Shown: one piece after another, positions 1 to 6,931 of the stretch
Position numbering within the stretch: the first letter of the stretch is position 1
Layout of the letters: every line of letters starts with the position of its first letter
Assembly (NCBI GenBank): GCA_938028845.1
Contig: CALIZJ010000098.1
Span: 1-26,209, forward strand
Direction of reading: 5' to 3'
DNA: 26,209 nucleotides
Origin: an uncultured Blautia sp.
GTDB lineage: Bacteria > Bacillota > Clostridia > Lachnospirales > Lachnospiraceae
Notes under the pieces: model-generated
The model's database searches: none
What the model saw: the letters and a program-made list of their open reading frames with translations, nothing else
What the model was told of the DNA's origin: nothing
Made by a program: the position numbers and the translations under genes

Positions 1-11
1 ACTTTTTTCAC
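1..11 (-). CDS. 5' end of a gene running off the left edge
   Basis: Only the first codons are inside the window. Reading the minus strand, a GTG codon (11-9) is followed by two lysine codons, and a GGAGG ribosome binding site lies at 24-20, 8 nt upstream. A good promoter sits just above it (49-76). An N-terminus of Met-Lys-Lys would suit a signal peptide or a basic cytoplasmic start, but nothing can be said about function. Confidence 0.45.
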
Positions 12-16
12 AACCG

Positions 17-76
17 CCACCTCCATTTTCCATAATTAAGCCATTGAGATTATAGCACATTGAGTTGAAAAATCAA
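17..76 (-). promoter_or_regulatory. Sigma-A-type promoter and RBS for the left-edge gene
   Basis: On the minus strand there is a -35 TTGATT (76-71), a 16-nt spacer and a perfect -10 TATAAT (54-49), then a short leader with GGAGGTGG (24-17) before the GTG at 11. All elements are read directly and their spacing is near ideal. The region therefore drives transcription leftward, divergent from the folded RNA region and the acetyltransferase on the right. Confidence 0.6.
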
Positions 77-174
77 TTGATGTCCTTGTTGATTTTTTTG
101 CTTATTTTTCGATATTTTTCAGCATTTTTATATATTGTGACGAAAAACAGCGGAATTACTCCCTTTTTAACCGA

Positions 175-400
175 ATCAGGGAAGTATCCTGGCTTATACT
201 GCGCGGAGCAGTAGGCTGGAGTGGAGACTTGCCTGTCTCAGAAAGGGGGAGCGCCCTTTCTGATAAGCCGTGAAGCGGGGCGTGCCCTGTGGGCATTGCA
301 AATATCACCTAGCGCTTGAGGAAAGAGGGTGGACAATCCTGCAGCAATAAGGTACGATGGTAAAAATATGACTTCAGACGAAGCACCATATGAAAAGGGT
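175..400 (+). ncRNA. Candidate structured RNA or cis-regulatory leader, class unknown
   Basis: The stretch upstream of the tandem GNAT gene is more GC-rich than the AT-rich DNA on its left and folds into an ordered multi-branch structure. GGCTTAT (191-197) pairs with ATAAGCC (263-269). Inside that stem are three hairpins: ACTGC/GCAGT (198-202/208-212), GAGAC/GTCTC (224-228/235-239) and AGAAAGGG/CCCTTTCT (240-247/254-261). Further on are GCCC/GGGC (284-287/291-294) and a nested stem of ATGGT/ACCAT (357-361/385-389) enclosing CTTC/GAAG (372-375/380-383). No T-run terminator follows, so it could be a leader of the gene at 425 or a processed RNA. I do not recognise a known riboswitch core, 6S, tmRNA, RNase P or SRP signature. 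The class must come from a covariance-model search. Confidence 0.5.
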
Positions 401-424
401 GTTAAAAAAGAAAGGGGCGATAAA

Positions 425-1450
425 ATGCTGATCCGACAGTATAAATCATCAGACTGCAGGGAGATAGCCGAACTTTTTTATAACACGGTTCACAGCGTAA
501 ATGCTGCAGATTATACGGAAGCACAGTTAAATGCATGGGCGGACGGGAATGTGGATCTGGAAAGATGGGATCAAAGCTTTCAGGAGCATTATACCGTTGT
601 CGCTGTAAAAGAAGACAGGATCGTCGGTTTTGGAGATATGGATGAAACGGGATATTTAGACCGGCTGTATGTTCACAAAGATTTCCAGAGACAGGGAATC
701 GCTGCGGCCATCTGTGAGAAGCTGGAATTGACTGCCTGGGTTAAAAGATTGTCTGTCCATGCTTCTGTCACAGCTATGCCTTTTTTTAAAAAAAGAGGAT
801 ATAAGATCATAAAGGAACAGCAGGTGAAACGGCATGACATTTTGCTGACAAATTATGTAATGGAAAAATGTATTACGAACACACCGCCTCTGGAAACGGA
901 ACGGCTGCTTCTTAGAAGATTCACGGAGAAAGATCTGGAAGCTTTATATGAAATTTACAGCGACCTGGAGGTAAACAGATTTCTCCCGTGGTTTCCTTTA
1001 AAAACCATGGAAGAGGCGAGGGCCTTTTGGCAGGAACGCTATGCTGCCGCTTATTTGGAAAAACAGGCGTACCGCTATGCAGTCTGCCTGAAAGAAGAGA
1101 ATATACCTATTGGATATGTACATGCGGCAGTGGAAGAACCATACGATCTGGGATATGGGCTGCGCAGGGAGTTTTGGCATAAAGGGATCATGACAGAAGC
1201 AGGACGGGCAGTCCTTGCTCAGGTAAAGGCGGACGGTATTCCCTATATTACTGCCACGCACGATGTCAGGAATCCCCGAAGCGGCGCGGTAATGGAGCGC
1301 TTAGGGATGCAGTATCAATATTCTTATAAGGAACAATGGCAGCCCAAAGACATACCGGTTACTTTCCGGATGTATCAGTTAAATCTGGATGGACATACGG
1401 ATAGAGTGTATAAAAAGTACCTGGAGGATTCGAGGGTTCAATTTCCGTAA
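425..1450 (+). CDS. Tandem GNAT N-acetyltransferase (two GNAT domains)
   Basis: The 341-residue protein contains two complete GNAT folds, which transfer an acetyl group from acetyl-CoA to an amine. The first (about 1-150) has the acetyl-CoA loop Q-R-Q-G-I-A after the strand reading DRLYVHKDF, as in YafP-like small GNATs. The second (about 160-340) begins with TERLLLRRF and has the GYGL, FWHKGIMTEA and NPRSGAVMERLGM motifs of the RimJ/RimL type, whose members often acetylate protein N-termini or small amines. I chose the ATG at 425 because AAGGGGCG lies just upstream. A GTG at 329 would also be in frame, but it starts inside the folded RNA and adds 32 residues that do not look like GNAT. The substrate cannot be told. 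The 3' end overlaps the convergent TetR gene by 13 nt. Confidence 0.8.
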   Translation: MLIRQYKSSDCREIAELFYNTVHSVNAADYTEAQLNAWADGNVDLERWDQSFQEHYTVVAVKEDRIVGFGDMDETGYLDRLYVHKDFQRQGIAAAICEKLELTAWVKRLSVHASVTAMPFFKKRGYKIIKEQQVKRHDILLTNYVMEKCITNTPPLETERLLLRRFTEKDLEALYEIYSDLEVNRFLPWFPLKTMEEARAFWQERYAAAYLEKQAYRYAVCLKEENIPIGYVHAAVEEPYDLGYGLRREFWHKGIMTEAGRAVLAQVKADGIPYITATHDVRNPRSGAVMERLGMQYQYSYKEQWQPKDIPVTFRMYQLNLDGHTDRVYKKYLEDSRVQFP

Positions 1451-1971
1451 ATGCTGTCGAGTACCCCGGCAATTTCCTCCAGAGATTCTTTGTACCCGCC
1501 CGAGGACCAGGAGATATATATGTTATAAAGCGCTCCTGCGAAACCGGATAGCTTATAATATTCCTGGGAAGAGGAGGTTTCCGTCAGCCATTTATGCTGG
1601 ATATATTTGGTGAGATATTCCAGAAAAATGTTTCCAAAGCCACAGTGAATAAGTCCGTCGAAAAAATCTCTGTATTCATACCAGTATTGGAAGCAGTGAA
1701 GCATATGGGCGCGGTCATAATAAATTCCTTTTAACTTCTGCTGGCGGTCTTCCTCTTCATATTTGTGAAGTATTTCCTGTAAATGAAGGGAAAAGATTTC
1801 TTCTTTGGAATGATAATTCCGGTAAAAAGTCATTCTGGAGACCCCAGCCCGGGCGGTCAGCTCGGAGATGGTTATTGCAGACAAAGGCTTTTCTTTAATA
1901 AGCTGGAGCAGAGCGCTTACGATACATTCTTTCGCGATAAGATTCGCCTGGTTTTTTCTTCCGTTATTCAT
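1438..1971 (-). CDS. TetR/AcrR-family transcriptional regulator
   Basis: The 177-residue protein has a TetR-type N-terminal DNA-binding domain: an alpha-1 helix, then ITISELTARAGVSRMTFYRN followed by HSKEEIF (about residues 30-60). The rest is an all-helical ligand or dimerisation domain resembling the TetR_C family often found beside dha/degV-type genes. The start chosen is the ATG at 1971, with an AAAGGG stretch 8-10 nt upstream. In-frame ATGs at 2004 and TTG/ATG further up would add residues across the operator region and are less likely. It is transcribed divergently from degV, and a perfect 17-bp palindrome lies between them. The simplest reading is that it represses degV and perhaps itself. 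The inducing ligand is unknown; fatty acids would be a guess from the neighbour. Confidence 0.82.
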   Translation of the reverse strand: MNNGRKNQANLIAKECIVSALLQLIKEKPLSAITISELTARAGVSRMTFYRNYHSKEEIFSLHLQEILHKYEEEDRQQKLKGIYYDRAHMLHCFQYWYEYRDFFDGLIHCGFGNIFLEYLTKYIQHKWLTETSSSQEYYKLSGFAGALYNIYISWSSGGYKESLEEIAGVLDSIYGN

Positions 1972-2011
1972 AAACAAATTCCCTTTTTTTGTAACAGTTG
2001 CCATATGGATA

Positions 2012-2048
2012 TTGAAAAAATCTAAAATAAATGTTACAATTTGTAACA
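2012..2048 (+). promoter_or_regulatory. degV promoter overlapped by a 17-bp palindromic operator
   Basis: A -35 TTGAAA (2012-2017), a 17-nt spacer and a -10 TACAAT (2035-2040) form a good vegetative promoter pointing at degV. The perfect palindrome TGTTACAATTTGTAACA (2032-2048, centre 2040) covers the -10 element and the probable start point, the classical place for a repressor. A half-site TGTAACA recurs at 1990-1996, inside the leader of the divergent TetR gene. Binding by that TetR is inferred from position. Confidence 0.6.
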
Positions 2049-2143
2049 CTGATTATAGTTTTTTTAGGGGAAAAGTGCAAGGATTTTTAGGGAGAATATG
2101 CTCTTTCAAAAATCTATCTAATAAACAGGATAATGGTGAATTT

Positions 2144-3004
2144 ATGAAAACAGCGATCGTTACGGATACAAACAGCGGCATTATGAAGGCGGATGCCGAG
2201 AAACTAGGTGTTTTTTCCATACCAATGCCGGTTATTATAGAAGAAGAGACCTTTTATGAAGGAGAGAACATTACAGAAGAGGAATTTTATAAAGCCCTTA
2301 CCAGCGGGAAAAAGATATCCACCTCTCAGCCAGCTCCGGGAGATGTGATAGGAATGTGGGAAGATATCCTGGGACAGGGATATGATGAGATTGTACATAT
2401 TCCTATGTCCAGCGGGTTAAGCCATTGCTGTGAGACGGCAAAGATGCTTGCGCTGGATTATGAAGGAAGAGTGCATGTGGCGGATAATCACAGGATTTCC
2501 GTTACTTTGAAAGAATCTGTATTAAAGGCGAAACGTCTCGCAGACGAAGGTGTTCCAGGGGCGAAGATTAAAGAATTACTGGAAGAGGATGCATATAACT
2601 GCTGTATTTATATTGCAGTGGACACACTGGAGTTCCTTAAAAAAGGCGGACGCATCACTCCGGCAGTGGCTATGATCGGCACGGTTTTAAATATTAAGCC
2701 TATCTTAGCTATCCGCGGGGAAAAGCTGGATTCCTTTGCCAAGGCAAGGGGAACGAAAAAGTGCCAGAGCCGTATGCTGCAGGCTTTAAAAGATGATATG
2801 GAAGCACGTTTTGCCAATGTCAGCAAAGAAAAGATCCTGGTGGGAATGGCAGGAACCGCTCTTTCTAAAGAACAGATCGAGCAGAATGGCGCCTTATTAA
2901 AAGAAACCTTCCCATTTGCTGATTTTTATTATGATCCTCTTTCCTTAAGTATAGGATGCCACACAGGCCCGGGCGCTTTGGGAATGGGAATTGTGATACG
3001 GTAA
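2144..3004 (+). CDS. DegV family fatty-acid-binding protein (FakB-like)
   Basis: The 286-residue protein matches the DegV family along its whole length. The N-terminal domain opens with VTDTNSGI, followed by the ligand-site motif STSQP (about 59-63) and SSGLS (about 90). The C-terminal domain contains DTLEFLKKGGRI, NIKPIL and HTGPGALG near the end. Family members bind a single fatty acid and, in the FakAB system, present it to the kinase FakA for phosphorylation before entry into phospholipid synthesis. No fakA gene is in this window, so the protein may serve a kinase encoded elsewhere. The ATG at 2144 starts exactly at the family N-terminus; upstream in-frame codons are not conserved. It is transcribed alone from the promoter at 2012-2040 and ends at a terminator at 3075-3109. 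Confidence 0.88.
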   Translation: MKTAIVTDTNSGIMKADAEKLGVFSIPMPVIIEEETFYEGENITEEEFYKALTSGKKISTSQPAPGDVIGMWEDILGQGYDEIVHIPMSSGLSHCCETAKMLALDYEGRVHVADNHRISVTLKESVLKAKRLADEGVPGAKIKELLEEDAYNCCIYIAVDTLEFLKKGGRITPAVAMIGTVLNIKPILAIRGEKLDSFAKARGTKKCQSRMLQALKDDMEARFANVSKEKILVGMAGTALSKEQIEQNGALLKETFPFADFYYDPLSLSIGCHTGPGALGMGIVIR

Positions 3005-3074
3005 GAAGAACTGGAAGCTGAGTGGTATGGGCGGTATAGGCGGACTGTGCCGCGGGCATACCCTGTTATAAGAG

Positions 3075-3109
3075 AAGAACCCTTTTATTTTTAAGAAGGG
3101 TTCTTTTTT
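3075..3109 (+). terminator. Rho-independent terminator of degV
   Basis: AAGAACCCTT (3075-3084) pairs perfectly with AAGGGTTCTT (3096-3105) across an 11-nt loop, and the 3' arm runs into a T-tract ending at 3109. Confidence 0.85.
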
Positions 3110-3230
3110 ACAGAGGAAGATTCTTTGAGAAAGCATGTGTCCGTGTCAAGGGGATATAGCCCATGGGAAAAATTCTGGGGAAGTTTTATAATTAGAAGTT
3201 ACAATGGGAAATAACCGGGGAGGTGTTGAG

Positions 3231-4061
3231 ATGTTTGCAGATTATCATGTACATACAGAATTCAGTGACGATTCCGTATATCCTATGGAGGAGGTCATAA
3301 AGGATGCCATTAAAATGGGAATGGACGAAATCTGTATTACCGATCATGTAGATTATGGAGTTAAAGAAGACTGGGACTGTGGAAAAGAGATCGTATACAG
3401 AAATGGAGAGCCCCTGGCTAACGTGGATTATCCCAGATACATGGATGCGATCGGCAGAATGAAAAAGAGATATGGCGGTCAGATCACTATTCGCACAGGG
3501 ATGGAATTTGGTATTCAGAAACATACAGTCTCCCAGTTTCAGAATCTTTTTGAGACCTATCCCTTTGATTTTACTATTTTGTCCATACATCAGGTGGAGG
3601 ATAAAGAATTTTGGACGCAGGATTTCCAGAGAGGGAGAACGCAGCAGGAGTATAACGAGCAGTATTATAAAGAGATGCTTGAGGTGATAAAAAAGTATAA
3701 AAATTACAGTGTTCTCGGACATATGGATCTGATCAGCAGATATGATGAGGCCGGCGTATATCCGTTGGAGAGAATAAAACCGCTTGTGGAAGAAATATTA
3801 AAGATTGTGATTCAAGACGGAAAGGGTTTGGAATTTAATACTTCTTATCATCGTTATGGACTTTCGGATACAACGCCCTGTGTGGAAATTTTAAAATTGT
3901 ACCGTGATCTTGGCGGGAAAATCGTGACGATCGGAAGCGACAGCCATAAACCGGAACATTTGGGAACTTATAACGAAGAGGCAAAAAATATTTTAAAATC
4001 TCTTGGGTTCCGGGCATTTTGTACGTATAAAGATATGGCGCCGATATTTCATAATTTATAA
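3231..4061 (+). CDS. PHP-domain phosphoesterase, histidinol-phosphatase (HisJ/HisK) type
   Basis: The 276-residue protein has the metal-binding signatures of the PHP superfamily: H-V-H at residues 6-8, FSDDS (11-15), TDH (37-39), GMEFG, SIHQVED, LGHMDLI and the terminal GSDSHKPEH. The order and length fit the histidinol-phosphatase branch, which removes phosphate from L-histidinol phosphate in histidine biosynthesis using a di- or trinuclear metal site. The start is the ATG at 3231, preceded by a strong GGGGAGGTG site (3217-3225). A further in-frame ATG at 3204 lies upstream of that site and is unlikely. No other his gene is nearby, so a different phosphoester substrate is possible. A TATAAT at 3187-3192 may be its -10 element, but the -35 is poor. 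Confidence 0.85.
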   Translation: MFADYHVHTEFSDDSVYPMEEVIKDAIKMGMDEICITDHVDYGVKEDWDCGKEIVYRNGEPLANVDYPRYMDAIGRMKKRYGGQITIRTGMEFGIQKHTVSQFQNLFETYPFDFTILSIHQVEDKEFWTQDFQRGRTQQEYNEQYYKEMLEVIKKYKNYSVLGHMDLISRYDEAGVYPLERIKPLVEEILKIVIQDGKGLEFNTSYHRYGLSDTTPCVEILKLYRDLGGKIVTIGSDSHKPEHLGTYNEEAKNILKSLGFRAFCTYKDMAPIFHNL

Positions 4062-4082
4062 AATATTTTTGCCAATAAATAG

Positions 4083-4120
4083 CTGCCGGCAGAAGGGAAA
4101 CTTGTCCTGCCGGCAGTTTT
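4083..4120 (+). terminator. Terminator after the PHP gene
   Basis: CTGCCGGCAG (4083-4092) pairs with a second CTGCCGGCAG (4107-4116). An inner AAG/CTT stem closes the loop and TTTT follows on the plus strand. It separates the PHP gene from the convergent acetyltransferase. Confidence 0.75.
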
Positions 4121-4130
4121 GTATGTAAAA

Positions 4131-4664
4131 TCAATTATTATTTCCCAGATTTGTGTCCGGGGAAGAGAGACGGATATAATACAGGCAAATATCCTCGTAA
4201 GTACCATCTTTTAAACGAAATCCTCCAGGGATTGTGCCCAGAAGCTGGAAACCAAGCCTTTCGTACAAATGTCTGGCATGGATATTGGAAGCGACTACAG
4301 CGTTAAACTGCATTAGCTGAAAACCGATCTTCTTTGCCTGGATTAAACAGTCCGCTACCAGTTTTTCACCGATATGAAGGCCTCTGCACTGGGAATGGAC
4401 GGCATAGCTGGCGTTTCCGATATGTCCGCATCTTCCTATATTGTTAGGATGCAGGATATATAGGCCCAGTATTTTTTTAGATTGTGTATCTTCGGCTACA
4501 CCGCAGAAGCTTTGGGCAGCAAAAAATTCTTCGCCGGAATGAAGAGTCAGGTTTTCTTCCTGGGGAAAGGCGATTCCCTCTTCTACCACTTCGTTCCATA
4601 TTTCGATCATTTGTCCAATGTCGTCTTTTTTATATTCACGGATTATGATGTGATTGCCGTTCAA
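4131..4664 (-). CDS. GNAT family N-acetyltransferase
   Basis: This is a 177-residue single-domain GNAT protein. The N-terminus IIIREYKKDD begins the fold. Motif A is visible as SYAVHSQCRGLHIGEKLV (about 90-107), where the acetyl-CoA pyrophosphate loop reads C-R-G-L-H-I-G, and the C-terminal motif B is NIHARHLYERLGF. The general look resembles L-amino-acid or phosphinothricin-type acetyltransferases, but the substrate cannot be fixed. The start codon is TTG at 4664, supported by AGGAGGG (4678-4672) 7 nt upstream. The gene stands alone, convergent with the PHP gene, and the sequence above it is rich in inverted repeats. Confidence 0.85.
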   Translation of the reverse strand: MNGNHIIIREYKKDDIGQMIEIWNEVVEEGIAFPQEENLTLHSGEEFFAAQSFCGVAEDTQSKKILGLYILHPNNIGRCGHIGNASYAVHSQCRGLHIGEKLVADCLIQAKKIGFQLMQFNAVVASNIHARHLYERLGFQLLGTIPGGFRLKDGTYEDICLYYIRLSSPDTNLGNNN

Positions 4665-4778
4665 GTTTTTTCCCTCCTAGTTGTGATCCTGTAAAATAAA
4701 GCAGTCAATTTATATTAACATATATTGCTGCAAAAAAATATAGGCAGTGTCCAAACTGAGAGCCTGAGCACCATAAAA

Positions 4779-4851
4779 AGTTACTGGTCACACGGTGAAC
4801 AGTAACTGGTAATTTGGCATTTAAAGTTCGCTTCATTTTAGCCAAATTACC
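4779..4851. repeat. Two abutting perfect inverted repeats in the 4665-5055 intergenic region
   Basis: AGTTACTG (4779-4786) mirrors CAGTAACT (4800-4807), with an inner TCAC/GTGA pair (4788-4791/4795-4798). Immediately next to it GGTAATTTGGC (4808-4818) mirrors GCCAAATTACC (4841-4851) around a 22-nt loop. Neither is followed by a T-run, so these are not simple terminators. The rest of the 391-nt gap is AT-rich and has no gene; TATAAT at 4994-4999 may be part of the promoter for the sigma operon, but a good -35 is not evident. Confidence 0.7.
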
Positions 4852-5055
4852 TGTTGAATCATGCTTTTGAGCAGCAGTGTAAAGATTTCTACGATACAGC
4901 CGTGACCAAAGAAATAGATCTGTGTTAAAAGTTATATTAGTATAATGCGAAAAAAATTAGTTTGACCGCACATTTCACCGGCATAAATCGTTATATAATA
5001 TGAACACAAAAAAAGCGCTTATTCTGTGTATTTTGGGAAGAAGGGAGGAAACCGT

Positions 5056-5496
5056 ATGTCTGTGGATCTGGAGGAACATTATGACAAAATTTACCGGTAC
5101 TGCTATATGCGTCTGCAGCATCCGCAGGCTGCGGAAGACGCGGCACAGGAGACTTTCCTTCGTTTTCTGGAAAACTATTCTTACCGGGAGATGGGGAAAA
5201 AGCTGGCATATTTGTATACCATAGCCAGGAATCTTTGTATAGATCAATATAGAAAAAAGCCGGAATATCCCTTAAAGGAGGATGGCAGGGACGGGGAGGA
5301 GGAGCGTGTTTTGGAGACTCTTGCCCTTAGACAGGCTCTTCTAAAGCTGGAAGAAGAGGAGAGGGAGCTGATTTTTTTAAGATATGTAAATGAAGTGGCG
5401 GTAAATGATATCGGGAAGATTTTTGGAATTTCCAGATTTACCGTGCGCAGAAAGATTTTGGGGATTTTAAAGAAGCTGCGGGAATTTATGGAGTGA
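5056..5496 (+). CDS. ECF-type RNA polymerase sigma factor
   Basis: The 146-residue protein has the two-domain layout of extracytoplasmic-function sigma factors. Region 2 carries AEDAAQETFLRFL and AYLYTIARNLCIDQYRKK (about 25-73), for core binding and -10 recognition. After an acidic linker, region 4 carries EEERELIFLRYVNEVAVNDIGKIFGISRFTVRRKI (about 103-138), a helix-turn-helix for the -35. The ATG at 5056 follows GGGAGG at good spacing; an in-frame ATG at 5026 lacks a site. It heads a tight four-gene cluster with a membrane protein and an ABC exporter. The sigma factor probably transcribes its own operon, but no zinc-type anti-sigma gene is present. Confidence 0.9.
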   Translation: MSVDLEEHYDKIYRYCYMRLQHPQAAEDAAQETFLRFLENYSYREMGKKLAYLYTIARNLCIDQYRKKPEYPLKEDGRDGEEERVLETLALRQALLKLEEEERELIFLRYVNEVAVNDIGKIFGISRFTVRRKILGILKKLREFME

Positions 5497-5510
5497 TTGG
5501 GGGAATGAAT

Positions 5511-6224
5511 GTGAAGAAAAAAATAAAAGAAGAATTAAAAAGTATTTACGAAGCACCCAAACCCACAGGGAAGGAAGAGTTTCTGGCATCTCTGGAACAG
5601 CCCCAGACTACCTTAGGGGAGTTTTTGCTCCTGCAATGCAGATATATGCGTAAATGGAATTTTATTTTAGCAGCGGCCATCTTCTTTTTTGCTGTATGGA
5701 TGACGGAAAAAATGGACAGGGAGAGCCTTTGGAGCGTGTCGGCGGCAGTGCCGTTTCTGGCCATGTCTATGGTGACGGAGGGAGGACGTTCCTTAAGGTA
5801 CGGGATGGATGAGCTGGAAATGGCAGCGCGGTTTTCTCTTAAAACCATTGTAACGGCAAAGATCGGGATATTGGGAATCAGCAACCTGCTTCTTTTAGGG
5901 GCAGTTTTTCCTCTGGCGTGTCTGAAAAAAGAAAATGTATTTTTATATACCGGGGTCTATATCCTTATTCCCTATTTGCTCTCCGCCTTTTTAAACCTGT
6001 TTATCCTGCGCAGGAGTAAAAGAGAAGAAAGCTTTTATCTGTGTATTGGAATAACCGTTGTGTTAAGCGGGGTTTTTGTGATCTTTCAGGCTTTGCAGGT
6101 TTCTGTAGAAATCCTGGCGGAACAGGGAAAGTGGATCGTGCTCATGGGAATTTTTGCCTGGTTCGCGGGAAGGGAACTTTGGAAAATAGTGAATCAATCG
6201 GAGGAATATAAATGGAGCTTATAA
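5511..6224 (+). CDS. Integral membrane protein of the sigma/ABC operon (possible anti-sigma or permease partner)
   Basis: I do not recognise a named family. About 50 polar residues at the N-terminus (KKKIKEELKSIYEAPKPTG and on) stay in the cytoplasm. About six hydrophobic segments follow: roughly 50-65, 76-93, 120-140, 144-166, 178-200 and 207-225. The stretch DELEMAARFSLKTIVTAKI before the third segment resembles the cytoplasmic loop of ABC-2 type permeases. The likely start is the GTG at 5511, with GGGGG (5499-5503) 7 nt upstream. An ATG at 5505 and a GTG at 5493 overlapping the sigma stop are alternatives. The position right after an ECF sigma gene and the cytoplasmic tail make it the best local candidate for an anti-sigma regulator, which is inference only. 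It overlaps the ATPase gene by 13 nt. Confidence 0.65.
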   Translation: MKKKIKEELKSIYEAPKPTGKEEFLASLEQPQTTLGEFLLLQCRYMRKWNFILAAAIFFFAVWMTEKMDRESLWSVSAAVPFLAMSMVTEGGRSLRYGMDELEMAARFSLKTIVTAKIGILGISNLLLLGAVFPLACLKKENVFLYTGVYILIPYLLSAFLNLFILRRSKREESFYLCIGITVVLSGVFVIFQALQVSVEILAEQGKWIVLMGIFAWFAGRELWKIVNQSEEYKWSL

Positions 6225-6931
6225 TTGACAGACTGACGAAACAGTATAAAAACAAAATAGCAGTGGACCGGTTTTCCATGAAGCTTACTCCCGGGGTCTA
6301 TGGACTCTTAGGGGCGAACGGGGCAGGGAAGACTACCTTGATGAGGATGCTGTGCGGTATTTTAAAACCCACAGGAGGAACCGTGACCTTTGACGGAATG
6401 GATGTCTCCACAGAAGAATACAGAAGGATACTTGGGTATCTGCCTCAGGATTTCGGGTATTATCCGAACTTTACCGGAAAAGATTTCGTTATGTACATGG
6501 CAATCCTTAAAGGAATGGATAAAAAGCAGGCGAAAAAAAGAAGCGAGGAACTGCTGCATATCGTGGGCCTTGGGGAAATGAAGGATAAAAAAATAAAAAC
6601 TTATTCCGGCGGTATGAAGCAGCGCCTTGGGATCGCCCAGGCTCTTTTAAACCGTCCGAAGCTTATTGTGCTGGATGAGCCTACGGCCGGGCTGGACCCG
6701 AAAGAAAGAGTGCGTTTCAGGGATCTGATCGCATCGCTTGGGGAAAAGAATATTGTGATCCTTTCTACTCATATTGTTTCAGATGTAGAGCAGATCGCGG
6801 ACAAGATCCTGCTTATGAAGGACGGACAGTTGATCTTTTGCGGAAAGAAGGAAGAGATCCATGAAGGCTTAGAGGAATTCTATCTGGAACAGTTCCAGGA
6901 AGACGCAGAAAGGGGAGGAAGATATGAATAA
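6212..6931 (+). CDS. ABC transporter ATP-binding protein (BcrA/CcmA-type exporter)
   Basis: The 239-residue ATPase has every catalytic motif of an ABC protein: Walker A GANGAGKTT (about 34-42), Q-loop YLPQDFG, signature YSGGMKQRLG, Walker B LIVLDEPTAGLD and the switch histidine in STHIV. The sequence resembles the DrrA/BcrA group that energises export of antibiotics, bacteriocins or lipids. The ATG at 6212 follows a good GGAGGA site and overlaps the preceding gene; its own end overlaps the permease by 8 nt, so translation is probably coupled across the operon. The most economical reading is a two-gene exporter switched on by the ECF sigma factor. The cargo is unknown. Confidence 0.92.
   Translation: MELIIDRLTKQYKNKIAVDRFSMKLTPGVYGLLGANGAGKTTLMRMLCGILKPTGGTVTFDGMDVSTEEYRRILGYLPQDFGYYPNFTGKDFVMYMAILKGMDKKQAKKRSEELLHIVGLGEMKDKKIKTYSGGMKQRLGIAQALLNRPKLIVLDEPTAGLDPKERVRFRDLIASLGEKNIVILSTHIVSDVEQIADKILLMKDGQLIFCGKKEEIHEGLEEFYLEQFQEDAERGGRYE

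Noticed and set aside
265..320. Weak likeness to the SRP RNA Alu domain (GTGCCCTGT and TGCAA words)
   Set aside because: The conserved SRP S-domain GGAAGCAGC loop is absent and the surrounding stems do not follow SRP topology; the shared words are short.
329..424. GTG start at 329 for the tandem acetyltransferase
   Set aside because: It lies inside the folded RNA region, has no proper ribosome binding site and adds residues without family likeness; the ATG at 425 has a good site.
2032..2048. Reading the degV palindrome as a Rex site
   Set aside because: The spacing is 17 bp instead of 18 and the outer TTG/CAA is incomplete; a divergent TetR gene offers a simpler explanation.
1868..2143. Long N-terminal extension of DegV
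   Set aside because: The extension crosses the promoter and operator and covers antisense TetR codons; the family N-terminus begins at 2144.
4662..5055. A promoter TTGACC (4962) with TATAAT (4994) for the sigma operon
   Set aside because: The spacer is 26 nt, far too long for a normal promoter; an autoregulated ECF-type promoter is possible but its motif is unknown.
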